DNA of 48,752 nucleotides from a virus: IMG/VR virus record IMGVR_UViG_3300030090_002131, positions 1 to 48,752 of that record; one strand, written 5' to 3'. Both the position numbers and the translations under genes were made by a program. This document shows positions 32,966-42,794 of the stretch, piece by piece (within the stretch, counting starts at the first letter, position 1; each line of letters begins with the position of its first letter). The notes beneath the pieces are model-generated. The model was not told the DNA's origin, ran no database searches, and saw only the letters and a program-made list of their open reading frames with translations.

Positions 32966-34522
32966 ATGGCAAATCTAAATCTTAACGGAAATATATCAGA
33001 TAAGGAAAAAATACTCCAAACCGCTTATAGCGACTTAATTGCATTTGGTAAATTATTTTCGCCACAAGATTTCTTAGCATCCGCCACACCAAACTTTCAT
33101 AGAGAGGTGGGCGAACTTCTTATAGACCGCACTAAACAACAATTATGTCTTGTTTTGCCTCGTGACCATGCGAAATCTACTTTGGCTGCTACCGCCATAC
33201 TACATCGCTTTTTATTTGCTACTAAGGATGAACCTGAGTTCATTGCTTGGGTAGGCGAGGCACAAGACCAAGCGATTGATAATATTCAATGGATTGCTAA
33301 TCATATATATCAAAATCCTGCTATACATTATTATTTTGGCGACTTACAAGGAGAAAAGTGGACTAAAAACGAAATCGTGTTAGCCAATGGATGTAGGATG
33401 ATTGGTAAAGGTGCATCACAAAGACTTAGAGGTAAAAAGCAGTATTCAACTAGGTACACTGGCATAGTGCTAGACGATTTTGAGTCTGAGTTGAATACGA
33501 AGACACCCGATAGTCGTATACAAATGAAGAATTGGGTAACTGCTGCGGTATATCCCGCTATTGACTTTGATAAAAAAGGTTTTCTATGGTGTAATGGAAC
33601 TGTAGTTCATTGGGATAGTTTTTTAAACAATATTATAATAAACAAACAAAAAGCGGATAAAGAAGGAACTCCTTATGCTTGGGATGTATATACTAAAAAA
33701 GCAATAGAAGATGGAAGTCCTATCTGGCCTTCAAGATGGTCAATGGACAAAATAGAACAAAGAAAACAATTCTATATAGATTCGGGAACTCCATCAAAGT
33801 TTTATCAAGAGTATATGAATCAAGCAAGGTCTCCTGAAGATGCTGTTTTTAGTGAGGATGATATAAATGACAACTTATACGAGGGAGTACCTAGGTTCGA
33901 TGACGAAAAAGGTGCATGGGTTCTTAGGGTGGATGGTAGTGATAAGCCTATTAATATCTATATCGGTATTGACCCTGCTTCATCTGTTGCTGACCACAGG
34001 GACTATAGTGTTATTATGGTTGTTGGAGTCACTGCAGAACATGATTATTATGTTCTTGAATATTGGAGAGAAAGAGTCTTACCTATGGACTGTGCGGAAC
34101 AAATTTTTAAAATATTTAAAAAATATAAACCCGTCAAAAGAGTAAATATAGAAACTATAGCATATCAAGAAATGTTAAGAGATTATGTTATGAGAAGAAG
34201 TAAAAGTGAAGGATTATTTTTACCTGGAATAGAAAAAGGTATAAAAGGATACACACAAAAGAAAAAAGATAGATTATTTGAAGGATTACAACCAATGTTT
34301 AGACAAAAGGCGGTTCATTGTAAGAAATCACATACTGAATTTATTGGAGAGTTAATGGATTTTCCCAAAGGTGCACATGACGATACAATAGATGCTTTTT
34401 ATCTAGCAACACAATATACAGGAGGTCACCAAAAGCCTGGAGGTTATGCAAAAAATAGTAAAAAAGGCAGAAAAAGAAAGATACTTAAAAAGTATAATTG
34501 GATGACAGGAGCAAGAGTCTGA
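32966..34522 (+). CDS. terL: Terminase large subunit
   Basis: 518 residues. The ATPase half has a deviant Walker A PRDHAKST at 65-72 and Walker B IVLDDFE at 167-173. The nuclease half has D336 in GIDPASS, E396 in NIETIAY and D476 in DDTIDAFY. It cuts concatemers and pumps DNA through the portal. Its start abuts the previous stop. Upstream partners (small subunit and basic proteins) form the packaging module. Confidence 0.92.
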   Translation: MANLNLNGNISDKEKILQTAYSDLIAFGKLFSPQDFLASATPNFHREVGELLIDRTKQQLCLVLPRDHAKSTLAATAILHRFLFATKDEPEFIAWVGEAQDQAIDNIQWIANHIYQNPAIHYYFGDLQGEKWTKNEIVLANGCRMIGKGASQRLRGKKQYSTRYTGIVLDDFESELNTKTPDSRIQMKNWVTAAVYPAIDFDKKGFLWCNGTVVHWDSFLNNIIINKQKADKEGTPYAWDVYTKKAIEDGSPIWPSRWSMDKIEQRKQFYIDSGTPSKFYQEYMNQARSPEDAVFSEDDINDNLYEGVPRFDDEKGAWVLRVDGSDKPINIYIGIDPASSVADHRDYSVIMVVGVTAEHDYYVLEYWRERVLPMDCAEQIFKIFKKYKPVKRVNIETIAYQEMLRDYVMRRSKSEGLFLPGIEKGIKGYTQKKKDRLFEGLQPMFRQKAVHCKKSHTEFIGELMDFPKGAHDDTIDAFYLATQYTGGHQKPGGYAKNSKKGRKRKILKKYNWMTGARV

Positions 34523-34538
34523 AAATTATAGTTTGTTT

Positions 34539-34566
34539 TTTACAATTTAATTTAATAGGTTATAGA
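34539..34566 (+). promoter_or_regulatory. Weak promoter candidate before the portal
   Basis: TTTACA, 16 bases, TATAGA in the 74-base gap between terminase and portal; it could add expression for head genes. Weak match by eye. Confidence 0.25.
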
Positions 34567-34596
34567 CTGTAAAACCCTAGGTAATTTAAAAAAGAT

Positions 34597-36681
34597 ATGG
34601 CAGAGAAAAAATTTCCAGAAGATGTAAGAGCAAAAAGAGTAAAAGAACTCTACAAGGCTTGGTCTGATGCCCGTAATGATTGGGAGCACGGAGCAAGAGA
34701 AGATATTGATTTTTACTTAGGTAATCATTGGACTGATGCTGAAGTTGAAGAATTAGCATCTAGAAACCAAAGTAGTTTATCTGTTGATAGACTATATTCC
34801 GCAATAGAGCAATTTAAAGCAATAACCACTTCAAGACCACCAAAATTTCGTGCTATCGCACGAGAGGATTCTGATGTTAAGATGACACATGTCATCAACA
34901 CAATTTTGCATTATATATGGGAAATATCCGATGGTAATGAAATGTTTAAACAAGTTGTGCATGATTATGCTATTTGCGGTATAGGTTATTTTTATGCATA
35001 TGTTGATAAAGAAAGTGATTATGGTAGAGGAGATATTAAAATATCACACTTAGACCCATTTAGTGTTTATGTTGACCCTCATTCTAGAAATAGATATTTT
35101 GATGATGCAAGTGGAATAATAGTTACTAATGTACTTACAAAAGCACAACTTTTAGCGGAATACACAGAGTTGAGCGATATTCCTGAGGGTATGGATGAAG
35201 AAGGGCAACCTTTATACGATAAACCATTAATTGATTATATTGATTCGGGTACAGGATTTAAAGATGAAGATTATCCCGCTAGTAATTATGACGATAGTGC
35301 ATCATTTACACCTGATAGGGTTTCGGATTATGCTGATGGAGAACAAGATAATGTTAAATATAGAATATTCCATCATTATGATAAAATAAAAGTTCCATAT
35401 TTTAGAGTTAAAAATATTGAAAAAAACGAAGAATATATTGTTGAATTTAAACAACTTCAAGCATTAAATGAAGAACCACAATTTAGAGCAGCAGTAGGTA
35501 TGGGAGATATACAAATTGCGGAAGTTAAGCAAACAAGAATTAGATGTACACATGTATTAGGTCAAATAGTTTTATATCAATCTATATTAAATACCGATAA
35601 ATACCCTGTTGTACCATCTCCAAATATATGGACAAACACACCTTATCCGTTATCGGATGTAAGTAAAGGTAAAGATTTACAAAGATTTATAAATAAACTA
35701 ACATCACTAATAACATCTCATGCACAATCTAGTGCAGGGTTAAAATTATTAGTACCACAAGGTTCTATACAAGATATGGAACAATTAGAAAGAGATTGGT
35801 CTAATCCAACTGCAACAATAGAATATGATGCAAGTTTTGGAGAGCCTCATTTTCCATCTCCACAACCATTATCGCAATCTATAATAACATTGCCTAAAAT
35901 GATTGAAGGATATATCGATTTAAATATGGGTATATATGAGATGCAACAAGGAAATGCGGATGCTGCTCCTAGAACTGCAAGTGCAACTATGCAATTAGAA
36001 GATTTTGGTGCAAGAAGAAGTAAGTCAAAATTAAGAGATATTGAAGGTGCATTGAAAAGATTAGGATTGGTAGTTTATAATTTAGCCAAAGAACATTATG
36101 ATTATCAAAAAACATTTAGATTAGTACAACCTAATAATGATATAAATGAAGTTACAATTAACGAGCAAACACAATTGTATGATGATTTTGGTAATACTAT
36201 TAATGATTGGAAAAATAATTTACAAGTTGGGCAATACGATGTAACTGTAGTTGGAAATTCTACTACACCTACAAATAGATGGGCAGAACATGCGGTTTAT
36301 ATGGAGGCTTTCCAAATGGGATTAATTGATAGGGAAGAGGCTCTTAAAAAATCCGATATATTTGATAGAGAAGGTGTGCAACAAAGAATGAGTCAAATAC
36401 AACAATTACAACAACAATTAGCAAGTGCACAACAACAAATTAAGAATTTAAGTGGAGACCTTCAAACTGCTAGAAGGGAATCTGTAAGTGCAAGACAAAG
36501 AACAGAAGTCGAGAAATTTAAGGCTAACTTGAACGAGCAGGAGCAATCCACTAAGTCGGAAGCAAGAGTAGCAGTTAACAAACTTCAACATTCGGTTAAA
36601 CTTGAAGAAGAGAAATTGCGAATGGCTACGAAAGAACAAGCCAAAAGCGATAAATCTCAAGTACCCGAGAAATCAGAATAA
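34597..36681 (+). CDS. Portal protein
   Basis: 694 residues, the size of P22-type portals. The N-terminal part has the typical RVKELYKAWSDARNDW and DFYLGNHWTDAEVEEL, an LSVDRLYSAIEQFKAITTSR stretch, and HLDPFSVYVDP; the C-terminal 100 residues are a Gln-rich coiled coil that can form the barrel inside the head. It forms the 12-fold DNA channel and bonds to terminase and adaptors. It lies directly downstream of the terminase and upstream of the scaffold-like protein. Confidence 0.88.
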   Translation: MAEKKFPEDVRAKRVKELYKAWSDARNDWEHGAREDIDFYLGNHWTDAEVEELASRNQSSLSVDRLYSAIEQFKAITTSRPPKFRAIAREDSDVKMTHVINTILHYIWEISDGNEMFKQVVHDYAICGIGYFYAYVDKESDYGRGDIKISHLDPFSVYVDPHSRNRYFDDASGIIVTNVLTKAQLLAEYTELSDIPEGMDEEGQPLYDKPLIDYIDSGTGFKDEDYPASNYDDSASFTPDRVSDYADGEQDNVKYRIFHHYDKIKVPYFRVKNIEKNEEYIVEFKQLQALNEEPQFRAAVGMGDIQIAEVKQTRIRCTHVLGQIVLYQSILNTDKYPVVPSPNIWTNTPYPLSDVSKGKDLQRFINKLTSLITSHAQSSAGLKLLVPQGSIQDMEQLERDWSNPTATIEYDASFGEPHFPSPQPLSQSIITLPKMIEGYIDLNMGIYEMQQGNADAAPRTASATMQLEDFGARRSKSKLRDIEGALKRLGLVVYNLAKEHYDYQKTFRLVQPNNDINEVTINEQTQLYDDFGNTINDWKNNLQVGQYDVTVVGNSTTPTNRWAEHAVYMEAFQMGLIDREEALKKSDIFDREGVQQRMSQIQQLQQQLASAQQQIKNLSGDLQTARRESVSARQRTEVEKFKANLNEQEQSTKSEARVAVNKLQHSVKLEEEKLRMATKEQAKSDKSQVPEKSE

Positions 36682-36692
36682 GGAGAATAAAA

Positions 36693-37517
36693 ATGGTAGA
36701 TAATACTACAAGCGAGTCGCCTCAACAGGGAATGGTTGATGAATCATCCGTAAACCCTAATAACCAAGGTTATGAAAGCGACCCGATAATCGGAAACAAT
36801 GACGAGAATCTTATATCAGATAATCAAGAGACATTAAGTGCTGAAACACCAAGTGAACCTCAACCATCTGTAGAAGAATCTCAGGGTATGCAACAAAACC
36901 AAGAACCTCATAATTGGGAGGCTTCGGCTAAATATTTCCAATCGGAAAAAGATAAATTGTTTGAGGAGAACAAAAAACTTCAAGAACAACTTACACAAGT
37001 CGGACAACCTCAAGAGCCTGTTAAAGAAGAACCAAAAACTTTAGCACCGCCCGAAGATTTTGACCCTTGGGATGCCTATAATGACCCAAATAGTTCGAGT
37101 TATCAATTTAGAGTTCAACAAGAGCAAAGTAACATTAATAATGCGGTTGGTCAAGTTCGTGAGGAACTAGTTGGACAATATAAACAACAACAACAACTAT
37201 CTGAGTTTGACAAGGAGTTAGGAAGTTTAGGATTAAATGACCAAGATAAAAAGTCATTTTATGAATTTGCTAATACTCCTGTTGCACAAATGGGGACTGA
37301 GCAGTTAGTTCAAATGTGGAGAGCCACATCTGCCCCTTCTCAACCAACTCAAGGAATTGACCCGAGTATACAAGCGACCCAAAGAACACAAGCAGCACCT
37401 AGTGGTGCGGGTGTTTTACAAGGTGGTCAACCTGTTGCTCCAAAAGTTAATGAAACTGATGCTGCTTGGGATGCGGTTATGAATGCTGCTAAAAAGTCCA
37501 AAATGGAACTTAAGTAA
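36693..37517 (+). CDS. Probable scaffolding protein
   Basis: 274 residues, acidic, Pro/Gln/Glu/Asn-rich and low complexity at residues 1-130, then a helical region (REELVGQYKQQQQLSEFDKE) and a basic C-terminus AAKKSKMELK, the part that usually binds coat protein. Place between portal and capsid and overall composition match phage scaffolds. AAGGAG precedes the ATG. Confidence 0.7.
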   Translation: MVDNTTSESPQQGMVDESSVNPNNQGYESDPIIGNNDENLISDNQETLSAETPSEPQPSVEESQGMQQNQEPHNWEASAKYFQSEKDKLFEENKKLQEQLTQVGQPQEPVKEEPKTLAPPEDFDPWDAYNDPNSSSYQFRVQQEQSNINNAVGQVREELVGQYKQQQQLSEFDKELGSLGLNDQDKKSFYEFANTPVAQMGTEQLVQMWRATSAPSQPTQGIDPSIQATQRTQAAPSGAGVLQGGQPVAPKVNETDAAWDAVMNAAKKSKMELK

Positions 37518-37546
37518 TCAAATAATCTCAAAAGGAGAAAATAAAA

Positions 37547-38974
37547 ATGGCAACAGATGCATTAAAAAGTAGTAATGCTCTATATACAGGTCAAACGACA
37601 GGTGCTATTGCTCCACAGCAAGGATTACGAAGAAGACATAATTTTGGTGACAGAGTATATAAACTTACACCCGATGAAACACCTTTTTTCGTTTATCTAA
37701 ATGCTGTAGCAAAAATGCCTACTAACGACCCCGTATTTAGAGTTTTAGAAGATAGAGAACCAATCAAGTGGACAGATAGAAGTTTCGCTTTTGATATAGA
37801 TGCTGCAGATGCAGTATTACTAGATTCAACTGCGGGAGAAAATTGGACATTTGACAATGAAGCAGGTGGTGCAGCCTCAAACACATTACCTTTAGCAGCA
37901 GGAGCAAGTGACGAATTACTCGTTGGAATGCTTGTTCAAGTTATTAAATGGAATAGTGAAGTACCTTACCAAATTACAGGTAGAGTTACTGCAGTAGGCT
38001 CAAACACTTGTGAAATCCAAACAGTTAACAATGGTGCAGGTGCACATGTTACACATACAGCAGCAGGCGATAATGATTTATCGTTCCAAGTAATTGGTAG
38101 TGCTTTTGCGGAAGGAACAGGTTCTCCTGGTTCTTTCGGATATGGCATTGATGAAAACTTTGGGTATACTCAAATTTTCAAAACAACTGCTTCTATGTCT
38201 AATACTGCATATGCAACAAACATGCGAGGATATGCAAAAGAGTGGGATAGAATATGGGCAATGAAACTAAGAGAGCACAAAGTTGATATTGAAAGAGCAA
38301 TGCTTTTTAATAATAAAGGCATTACAGGTGGTATTCAATATACAGATGGTGTAATCGGAAGTATCTTGTCTCAAAGCGGAATAACACATCAATCTGATGC
38401 TGCTGCAAGTTTAGCATATAATGCTAAAAAATCATATTCTAGAATCATGGATATTGCACCTAGTGGCGATGCGAATAACACAGAATTTACATATGATACT
38501 TTCTTAAGTGATTTAGAAGTTATCTTTGACCCTGCAAGGGGAGGAAGTTCTGAAAAGTTCTGTATGGCTAGTTTGCCTGTAATTACATTGTTCAATAAAA
38601 TGCAAGGCGGTTTCATTGAAAGTTCTGTAAATACTAATTATAACCTAAACATCAATTTTGAAGGTAAAACTGGTGGATTCGGTCATAAAGTAATGCAGAT
38701 TGAAACTGTACATGGAACATTAAACTTAGTTAAACAACCTTTATTTAAAGGTATTGCTAAGAATATGATGGTTTGCATAGACCTTGATAATGTGAAATAC
38801 AGACCACTTGTTGGTAATGGACTAAATCGTGATACTTACATTGATACAAATGTACAACTACCTGATGAAGACTTACGAAAAGACTTGATTCTTACAGAAG
38901 CAGGACTTGAAGTATGTATGCCTGAATCACACTCGTTGTTCTCATTTGTTTCAAATGGTACACCGATTGGCTAA
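37547..38974 (+). CDS. Major capsid protein
   Basis: 475 residues. The N-terminus FGDRVYKLTPDETPFFVYLN matches the SU10/DUF5309-type major capsid family, an HK97 fold. Residues about 90-200 have an insertion-like beta domain, followed by a typical FGYGIDENFGYTQIFKTT segment and a helix WDRIWAMKLREHKVDIERAM. AAGGAG lies seven bases before the ATG. A strong hairpin follows the gene, as is common for capsid genes. Confidence 0.85.
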   Translation: MATDALKSSNALYTGQTTGAIAPQQGLRRRHNFGDRVYKLTPDETPFFVYLNAVAKMPTNDPVFRVLEDREPIKWTDRSFAFDIDAADAVLLDSTAGENWTFDNEAGGAASNTLPLAAGASDELLVGMLVQVIKWNSEVPYQITGRVTAVGSNTCEIQTVNNGAGAHVTHTAAGDNDLSFQVIGSAFAEGTGSPGSFGYGIDENFGYTQIFKTTASMSNTAYATNMRGYAKEWDRIWAMKLREHKVDIERAMLFNNKGITGGIQYTDGVIGSILSQSGITHQSDAAASLAYNAKKSYSRIMDIAPSGDANNTEFTYDTFLSDLEVIFDPARGGSSEKFCMASLPVITLFNKMQGGFIESSVNTNYNLNINFEGKTGGFGHKVMQIETVHGTLNLVKQPLFKGIAKNMMVCIDLDNVKYRPLVGNGLNRDTYIDTNVQLPDEDLRKDLILTEAGLEVCMPESHSLFSFVSNGTPIG

Positions 38975-39086
38975 ATTAGACCTATCTGAATGGTTTGATT
39001 ATAACTCTACAGGGGGATACGAATACTATCCCCCTTTGGAGTATCCTCTAGTAATAGAGATAGAAGGAGAATATTGGGATGGCTAG
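38955..39086 (+). CDS. 43-residue overlapping ORF (doubtful)
   Basis: Open from an ATG inside the capsid gene's last codons to a stop inside the next gene, MVHRLAKLDLSEWFDYN and an acidic, aromatic remainder. It has no ribosome site and spans the hairpin at 39012-39034, so it may be chance. Confidence 0.2.
   Translation: MVHRLAKLDLSEWFDYNSTGGYEYYPPLEYPLVIEIEGEYWDG
39012..39034 (+). terminator. Hairpin after the capsid gene, likely partial terminator
   Basis: GGGGGATA/TATCCCCC, an 8-bp stem with a 7-base loop, followed by TTT only. Placement right after the major capsid gene suggests attenuation that limits downstream expression. Confidence 0.55.
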
Positions 39087-39300
39087 AAAAATTTGGGTTT
39101 ATTGTAAAAAAGAAAGTTGCAAAGAATTAGTTGAAAAGACAGAAAAAAATGGCTATATTTGTAGCAACTGTAATGAGTCACTTTTAGGCGATACAGTAAA
39201 AGATGCACCATATTTACAGATGAACCCTTTTGCAAGACAAACTAAAATGGAAATAAGTTATGCAAGTGTCGAGGATAATTTAAAAAGATTTAAAAAATGA
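39079..39300 (+). CDS. Zinc-ribbon small protein
   Basis: 73 residues. C9, C14, C28 and C31 (ICSNC) form a ribbon; the rest is charged helix. The stop and the next start share bases (TGAG). It sits between the capsid and adaptor genes, a location used by small head-completion or decoration factors in other phages, but no family is recognised. Confidence 0.55.
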   Translation: MARKIWVYCKKESCKELVEKTEKNGYICSNCNESLLGDTVKDAPYLQMNPFARQTKMEISYASVEDNLKRFKK

Positions 39301-40640
39301 GTTACGAAACCGAAATAGAAAATTATATAGGAACAGATGTAGTAGATATAACTAGTGCTCAAGTTGCACAATTTTTAAAGGATGGGCAACAAGAGTTAAT
39401 TAATTTACTACCTTTAGAAGCATTAAGTGGCTTAGAAACCGAAATTAACTTTGGCGGTATAGTCGATAGTGTAACTGTAAGTGGTACTCAAAGTAACTAT
39501 AGTCCTTCCGACACAATTACATTTAGTGCTCCACAAGTTGAAACAGGTGTTACTGCTACAGGAACAATAACTTTAGATACTGGAGAAATAACGGGAGTTA
39601 CGATAACAAATGCAGGAAGTGGCTATACAAGTGCACCTACAATTACAATTACAACAACTACTGGTTCGGGTGCTACATTAACTGCGGTATTAGCAAATAA
39701 TTATGCTACTATACCAACACAAGCGGTAATGTCGGTACTTAGAGAAACCGAAACTAAATTAGGTAATTCGGATACTTCTAATGACCCTGCTGACCCACCT
39801 TCAATAGTTTATGATGAAACTCTTGTAATGGAATGTAGAGAAGTGCCTAAGGCTCAAAGAGGAAGATTAGCAGTAGGAAGTGGTTGGTTAGAAGAAGCAT
39901 CTGAAACTGACCCTGTATGGTATAGAGATAGAGGAAAGGCTTATATATTGCCTACACCTAAAATGAATGCATATGTTTCTTATGCATCGCCTATTCAAAT
40001 TAAGAGTAGTAACTTAGCATTAGGTCAAATGCCTAATGAAATAGAATATTTAGTAATTTTATTTGCATCTGTGAAGTCGTGTATATTAGCATTAAAAGAA
40101 TTAAGAAGTGAAATACCTTCGTTAACATATCAAAGTAGTAGTTTTATATCAATTAATAATTTATTAACATTGCTTAACAATTTGGGAAGTGACTTAGATG
40201 ATGTATTTAATCATGCAGATACACCTGAAATAGATGATGGTTTTGATGTGGGAGAATTTAAAGCACAATTTGATGCTGCTAGTAACTCTTTAGTTTCTTA
40301 TATACAAGAGGAAGATATAGATTTAGCAGGAATGCAAGTGCAAGTTTTAAACACAATGCTTTCTAGATTTCAAGCAGAATTAGGAAAATCAACTACTATG
40401 GTAGACAATGTAGTAAAAGGATTTAGTGCAAAAGTGCAATTAGCACAAACTGTAATGGCGGAGTTGAAAGCAAAATTAGAAAAATATCAAATTAAAAAAG
40501 CAGGAATTGCAGAAATACAAGCACAATTAGATGCTATGTATAAACAAGGTATTCAAGCATTAATTAGAAGATATAGAAAAGTTCAAGAAGATTTAAGAGG
40601 AGTAGTTGAGCAACCAATGCTACAACAACAACAAAGATGA
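39297..40640 (+). CDS. Head-tail adaptor/connector protein with inserted beta domain
   Basis: 447 residues. Residues 1-50 are helical like gp4/adaptor-type proteins (VAQFLKDGQQELINLLP). Residues about 55-135 are a Thr/Gly-rich beta insert with the repeat ITNAGSGYTSAPTITI, found in phage surface proteins. Residues 150-250 return to the adaptor-type body; residues 250-447 are a long coiled coil rich in Gln/Ala/Lys. By place it links portal to tail. Four-base overlap with neighbours. Confidence 0.6.
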   Translation: MSYETEIENYIGTDVVDITSAQVAQFLKDGQQELINLLPLEALSGLETEINFGGIVDSVTVSGTQSNYSPSDTITFSAPQVETGVTATGTITLDTGEITGVTITNAGSGYTSAPTITITTTTGSGATLTAVLANNYATIPTQAVMSVLRETETKLGNSDTSNDPADPPSIVYDETLVMECREVPKAQRGRLAVGSGWLEEASETDPVWYRDRGKAYILPTPKMNAYVSYASPIQIKSSNLALGQMPNEIEYLVILFASVKSCILALKELRSEIPSLTYQSSSFISINNLLTLLNNLGSDLDDVFNHADTPEIDDGFDVGEFKAQFDAASNSLVSYIQEEDIDLAGMQVQVLNTMLSRFQAELGKSTTMVDNVVKGFSAKVQLAQTVMAELKAKLEKYQIKKAGIAEIQAQLDAMYKQGIQALIRRYRKVQEDLRGVVEQPMLQQQQR

Positions 40641-40918
40641 AAATACAAGATATTATAGGACAAATAGAACATGCGGAAGGAAGAGTAAGTCATAAATATT
40701 TATTCTCATTATTAAATGATGGTTTAGATGAAATTGCAGAAAAAACTAGAAACAATACTCAATCCGCTACTACAAAATTAGTTAAAGACCAAAGATGGAC
40801 AACTTTAGACTTAGGTAATGTTATAGATGTTTATCGTGTTGAAGTTCAAGATTCGGATGGTAAATATAGACAAATACCTAGATTAGTAGGAGAAATTCCA
40901 ATAGGAGATGAATCATAA
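40637..40918 (+). CDS. Small head-completion/adaptor protein
   Basis: 93 residues, helical start MKIQDIIGQIEHAEGRV then strands (RWTTLDLGNVIDVYRVEV). It begins in the overlap with the previous stop and shares its stop with the next start. Likely part of the neck; the family is not recognised. Confidence 0.5.
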   Translation: MKIQDIIGQIEHAEGRVSHKYLFSLLNDGLDEIAEKTRNNTQSATTKLVKDQRWTTLDLGNVIDVYRVEVQDSDGKYRQIPRLVGEIPIGDES

Positions 40919-41304
40919 TGGCATCCCCATTTAGTGAAGAAAAGATAAAAGATTTAGCATATTATTTTGATGATGAGCGAATTGCTATTGTTAAAAAAAA
41001 TGTAACATCTGGAGATTGGGATACTATTGATGATGTATTTGATGTTGCTGACAATAATTATCTTCAAGTTTACTACCACTCAAGGTACAACTCTATAAAT
41101 TCTTTAACACAAGATATAAATAGTGATATAGGATTGCCCGCAGGGTTACATACCGCTTTAGTTTATTATGTTAAATATAGACTAGCAGAAGATGGTAATG
41201 ATTTAAGAAAGGCGGGTTATTATTATAATAGATTTTTAGCAAAAATAAAAAAATACCCATATAGAAAGTCTGGAAAAAGGGGTATACAACTTTATAAATT
41301 ATAG
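40918..41304 (+). CDS. Neck/adaptor protein
   Basis: 128 residues with SEEKIKDLAYYFDDERIA, DDVFDVADNNYLQVYYH and a C-terminal helix pair HTALVYYVKYRLAEDGNDLR followed by a basic tail. This helix pattern with KYRLAEDGND is typical of phage neck proteins. Position between adaptor and fibre genes supports that. Confidence 0.55.
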   Translation: MASPFSEEKIKDLAYYFDDERIAIVKKNVTSGDWDTIDDVFDVADNNYLQVYYHSRYNSINSLTQDINSDIGLPAGLHTALVYYVKYRLAEDGNDLRKAGYYYNRFLAKIKKYPYRKSGKRGIQLYKL

Positions 41305-41312
41305 GTAATATT

Positions 41313-41720
41313 ATGTCGTGGAACATAAATTCTAATGCTAATAGCACTTGGACTAACAATGCAACTAACGAATCTATAGGTATAGTTGCTAATAAAATAG
41401 GTACTAGCACAACAACGGGTTATAAGATTGCAACTAGTAAAAAGTTGTATTTTGGGAACTCACAAGAGATTAATTTTAATTTTAATAACTCTATGTTCAA
41501 CATTACTTATACAAATCCAAGTACAAAACAATCAATAAATATAATAAATTACAATCCTACAACGGACAAAACTAGTATTCACGGAATATCATTTAATGGA
41601 ATAGATATACAACAATCTAATTCTAATGCACAAGGAGTTCCAAGTGAAAGTCCTGAATCGGGTAGAGTAGTGTATACACTAAATTCTCTTGGTAAAGGTA
41701 GTTTATATGTTGGGGTATAA
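41313..41720 (+). CDS. Beta-rich virion protein candidate
   Basis: 135 residues, Asn/Thr/Ser-rich beta strands (FNFNNSMFNITYTNPST) without charged helices. Such composition fits a small fibre or head decoration protein. No family is recognised. The ribosome site is poor. Confidence 0.4.
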   Translation: MSWNINSNANSTWTNNATNESIGIVANKIGTSTTTGYKIATSKKLYFGNSQEINFNFNNSMFNITYTNPSTKQSINIINYNPTTDKTSIHGISFNGIDIQQSNSNAQGVPSESPESGRVVYTLNSLGKGSLYVGV

Positions 41721-41739
41721 CAATTAAAGGAGATAACTA

Positions 41740-42612
41740 ATGGCAACATGGAAAAAGGTCATAACAGAAAATGACAATAGTACACATAAAAATGATAACA
41801 TAACTCTTGCTCAACTAACTACAGGATTAGATGGTGAGGGGACTTTTGCAAATGGAAAAGTATTAAAAGTAGACTCAGGTAGTATAACTTTCGCTGATGA
41901 TAGTGGTGGAATAGCATACGGAGATTTAGAAGTAGTTTCTGCAGGTAGTGCTTCGGGTTCAGGTAGTTTAACATATGATAATTCAAATGGAACATTTACA
42001 TTTACAAGACCCGAAGTAGGAGATGGTTATTTTTCACAAAATAGTTTTACTGATGCTGACCATACAAAATTAAATGGGATTGCAACAGGTGCAGATGTAA
42101 CACCTACCTGGGTTCCGAGTAGTGACCCTAGTTATTTAACGGGAATAACTACCGCTCAAGTTAAAACTGCTCTAAATGCTGATTTAGGTGGTTCAATGAG
42201 TATTGGAGATGCAAACGACACAGTTACAATAGTAGGTAATTTAACTGTATCGGGAACTACAACAACTATAAATACTACAAATTTAGATATTGAAGATAGA
42301 GTAATTAAGTTAAACTCGGGTCTTGGAAACACAACTCAAGGCTATGATATAGGTATGATAGTTAATAGAGGTTCGGAAACTAACCAAGCATTCTTTTGGG
42401 ATGAAGCAGGAGATAGATGGGCAGTAGGAAGTAACCATGTTAATGGTCAAAGTTTTAGTGTTAAAAACCCTGTAATGACATTTACACTCTATACTGATAC
42501 TACTGTACCAACAGGCTCGGATGATGGTCAAGGATTAGGCTCAATGTGGGTTGCAAAAACAGCAGAAGGAACGAATGGTAATGAAACAGAAGTATATATT
42601 AGAGTTCATTAA
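41740..42612 (+). CDS. Fibre-like structural protein
   Basis: 290 residues. The N-terminus MATWKKVITENDNS is shared in pattern with the protein at 42794. Residues 165-200 carry VSGTTTTINTTNLDIEDRVI, a short repeat unit common in phage fibres and baseplate decorations, followed by a beta domain (FFWDEAGDRWAVGSN). AAGGAG precedes the ATG. A tail or head fibre attached through its N-terminus is likely. Confidence 0.65.
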   Translation: MATWKKVITENDNSTHKNDNITLAQLTTGLDGEGTFANGKVLKVDSGSITFADDSGGIAYGDLEVVSAGSASGSGSLTYDNSNGTFTFTRPEVGDGYFSQNSFTDADHTKLNGIATGADVTPTWVPSSDPSYLTGITTAQVKTALNADLGGSMSIGDANDTVTIVGNLTVSGTTTTINTTNLDIEDRVIKLNSGLGNTTQGYDIGMIVNRGSETNQAFFWDEAGDRWAVGSNHVNGQSFSVKNPVMTFTLYTDTTVPTGSDDGQGLGSMWVAKTAEGTNGNETEVYIRVH

Positions 42613-42794
42613 TGGGTTTAGTAACAAACAATAAAAATGAACAACATAATTTTAATATAAAAGATACTGAATTTTTATTAAGATTAATTAATAATTCTAA
42701 TATATTAGGAACAGATGTCGCTCAATGTGCAGATACTATGAAAAAGTTAGAACAAAAACATCAAGAACTTTTAAATAAAAACATAGGTATGTAA
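42612..42794 (+). CDS. 60-residue helical protein
   Basis: The ATG overlaps the previous stop (TAATGG) and the stop overlaps the next start. Helical end ADTMKKLEQKHQELLNKN and a polar N-terminus. Possibly a fibre chaperone or adaptor between two fibre-like genes; not recognised. Confidence 0.5.
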   Translation: MGLVTNNKNEQHNFNIKDTEFLLRLINNSNILGTDVAQCADTMKKLEQKHQELLNKNIGM

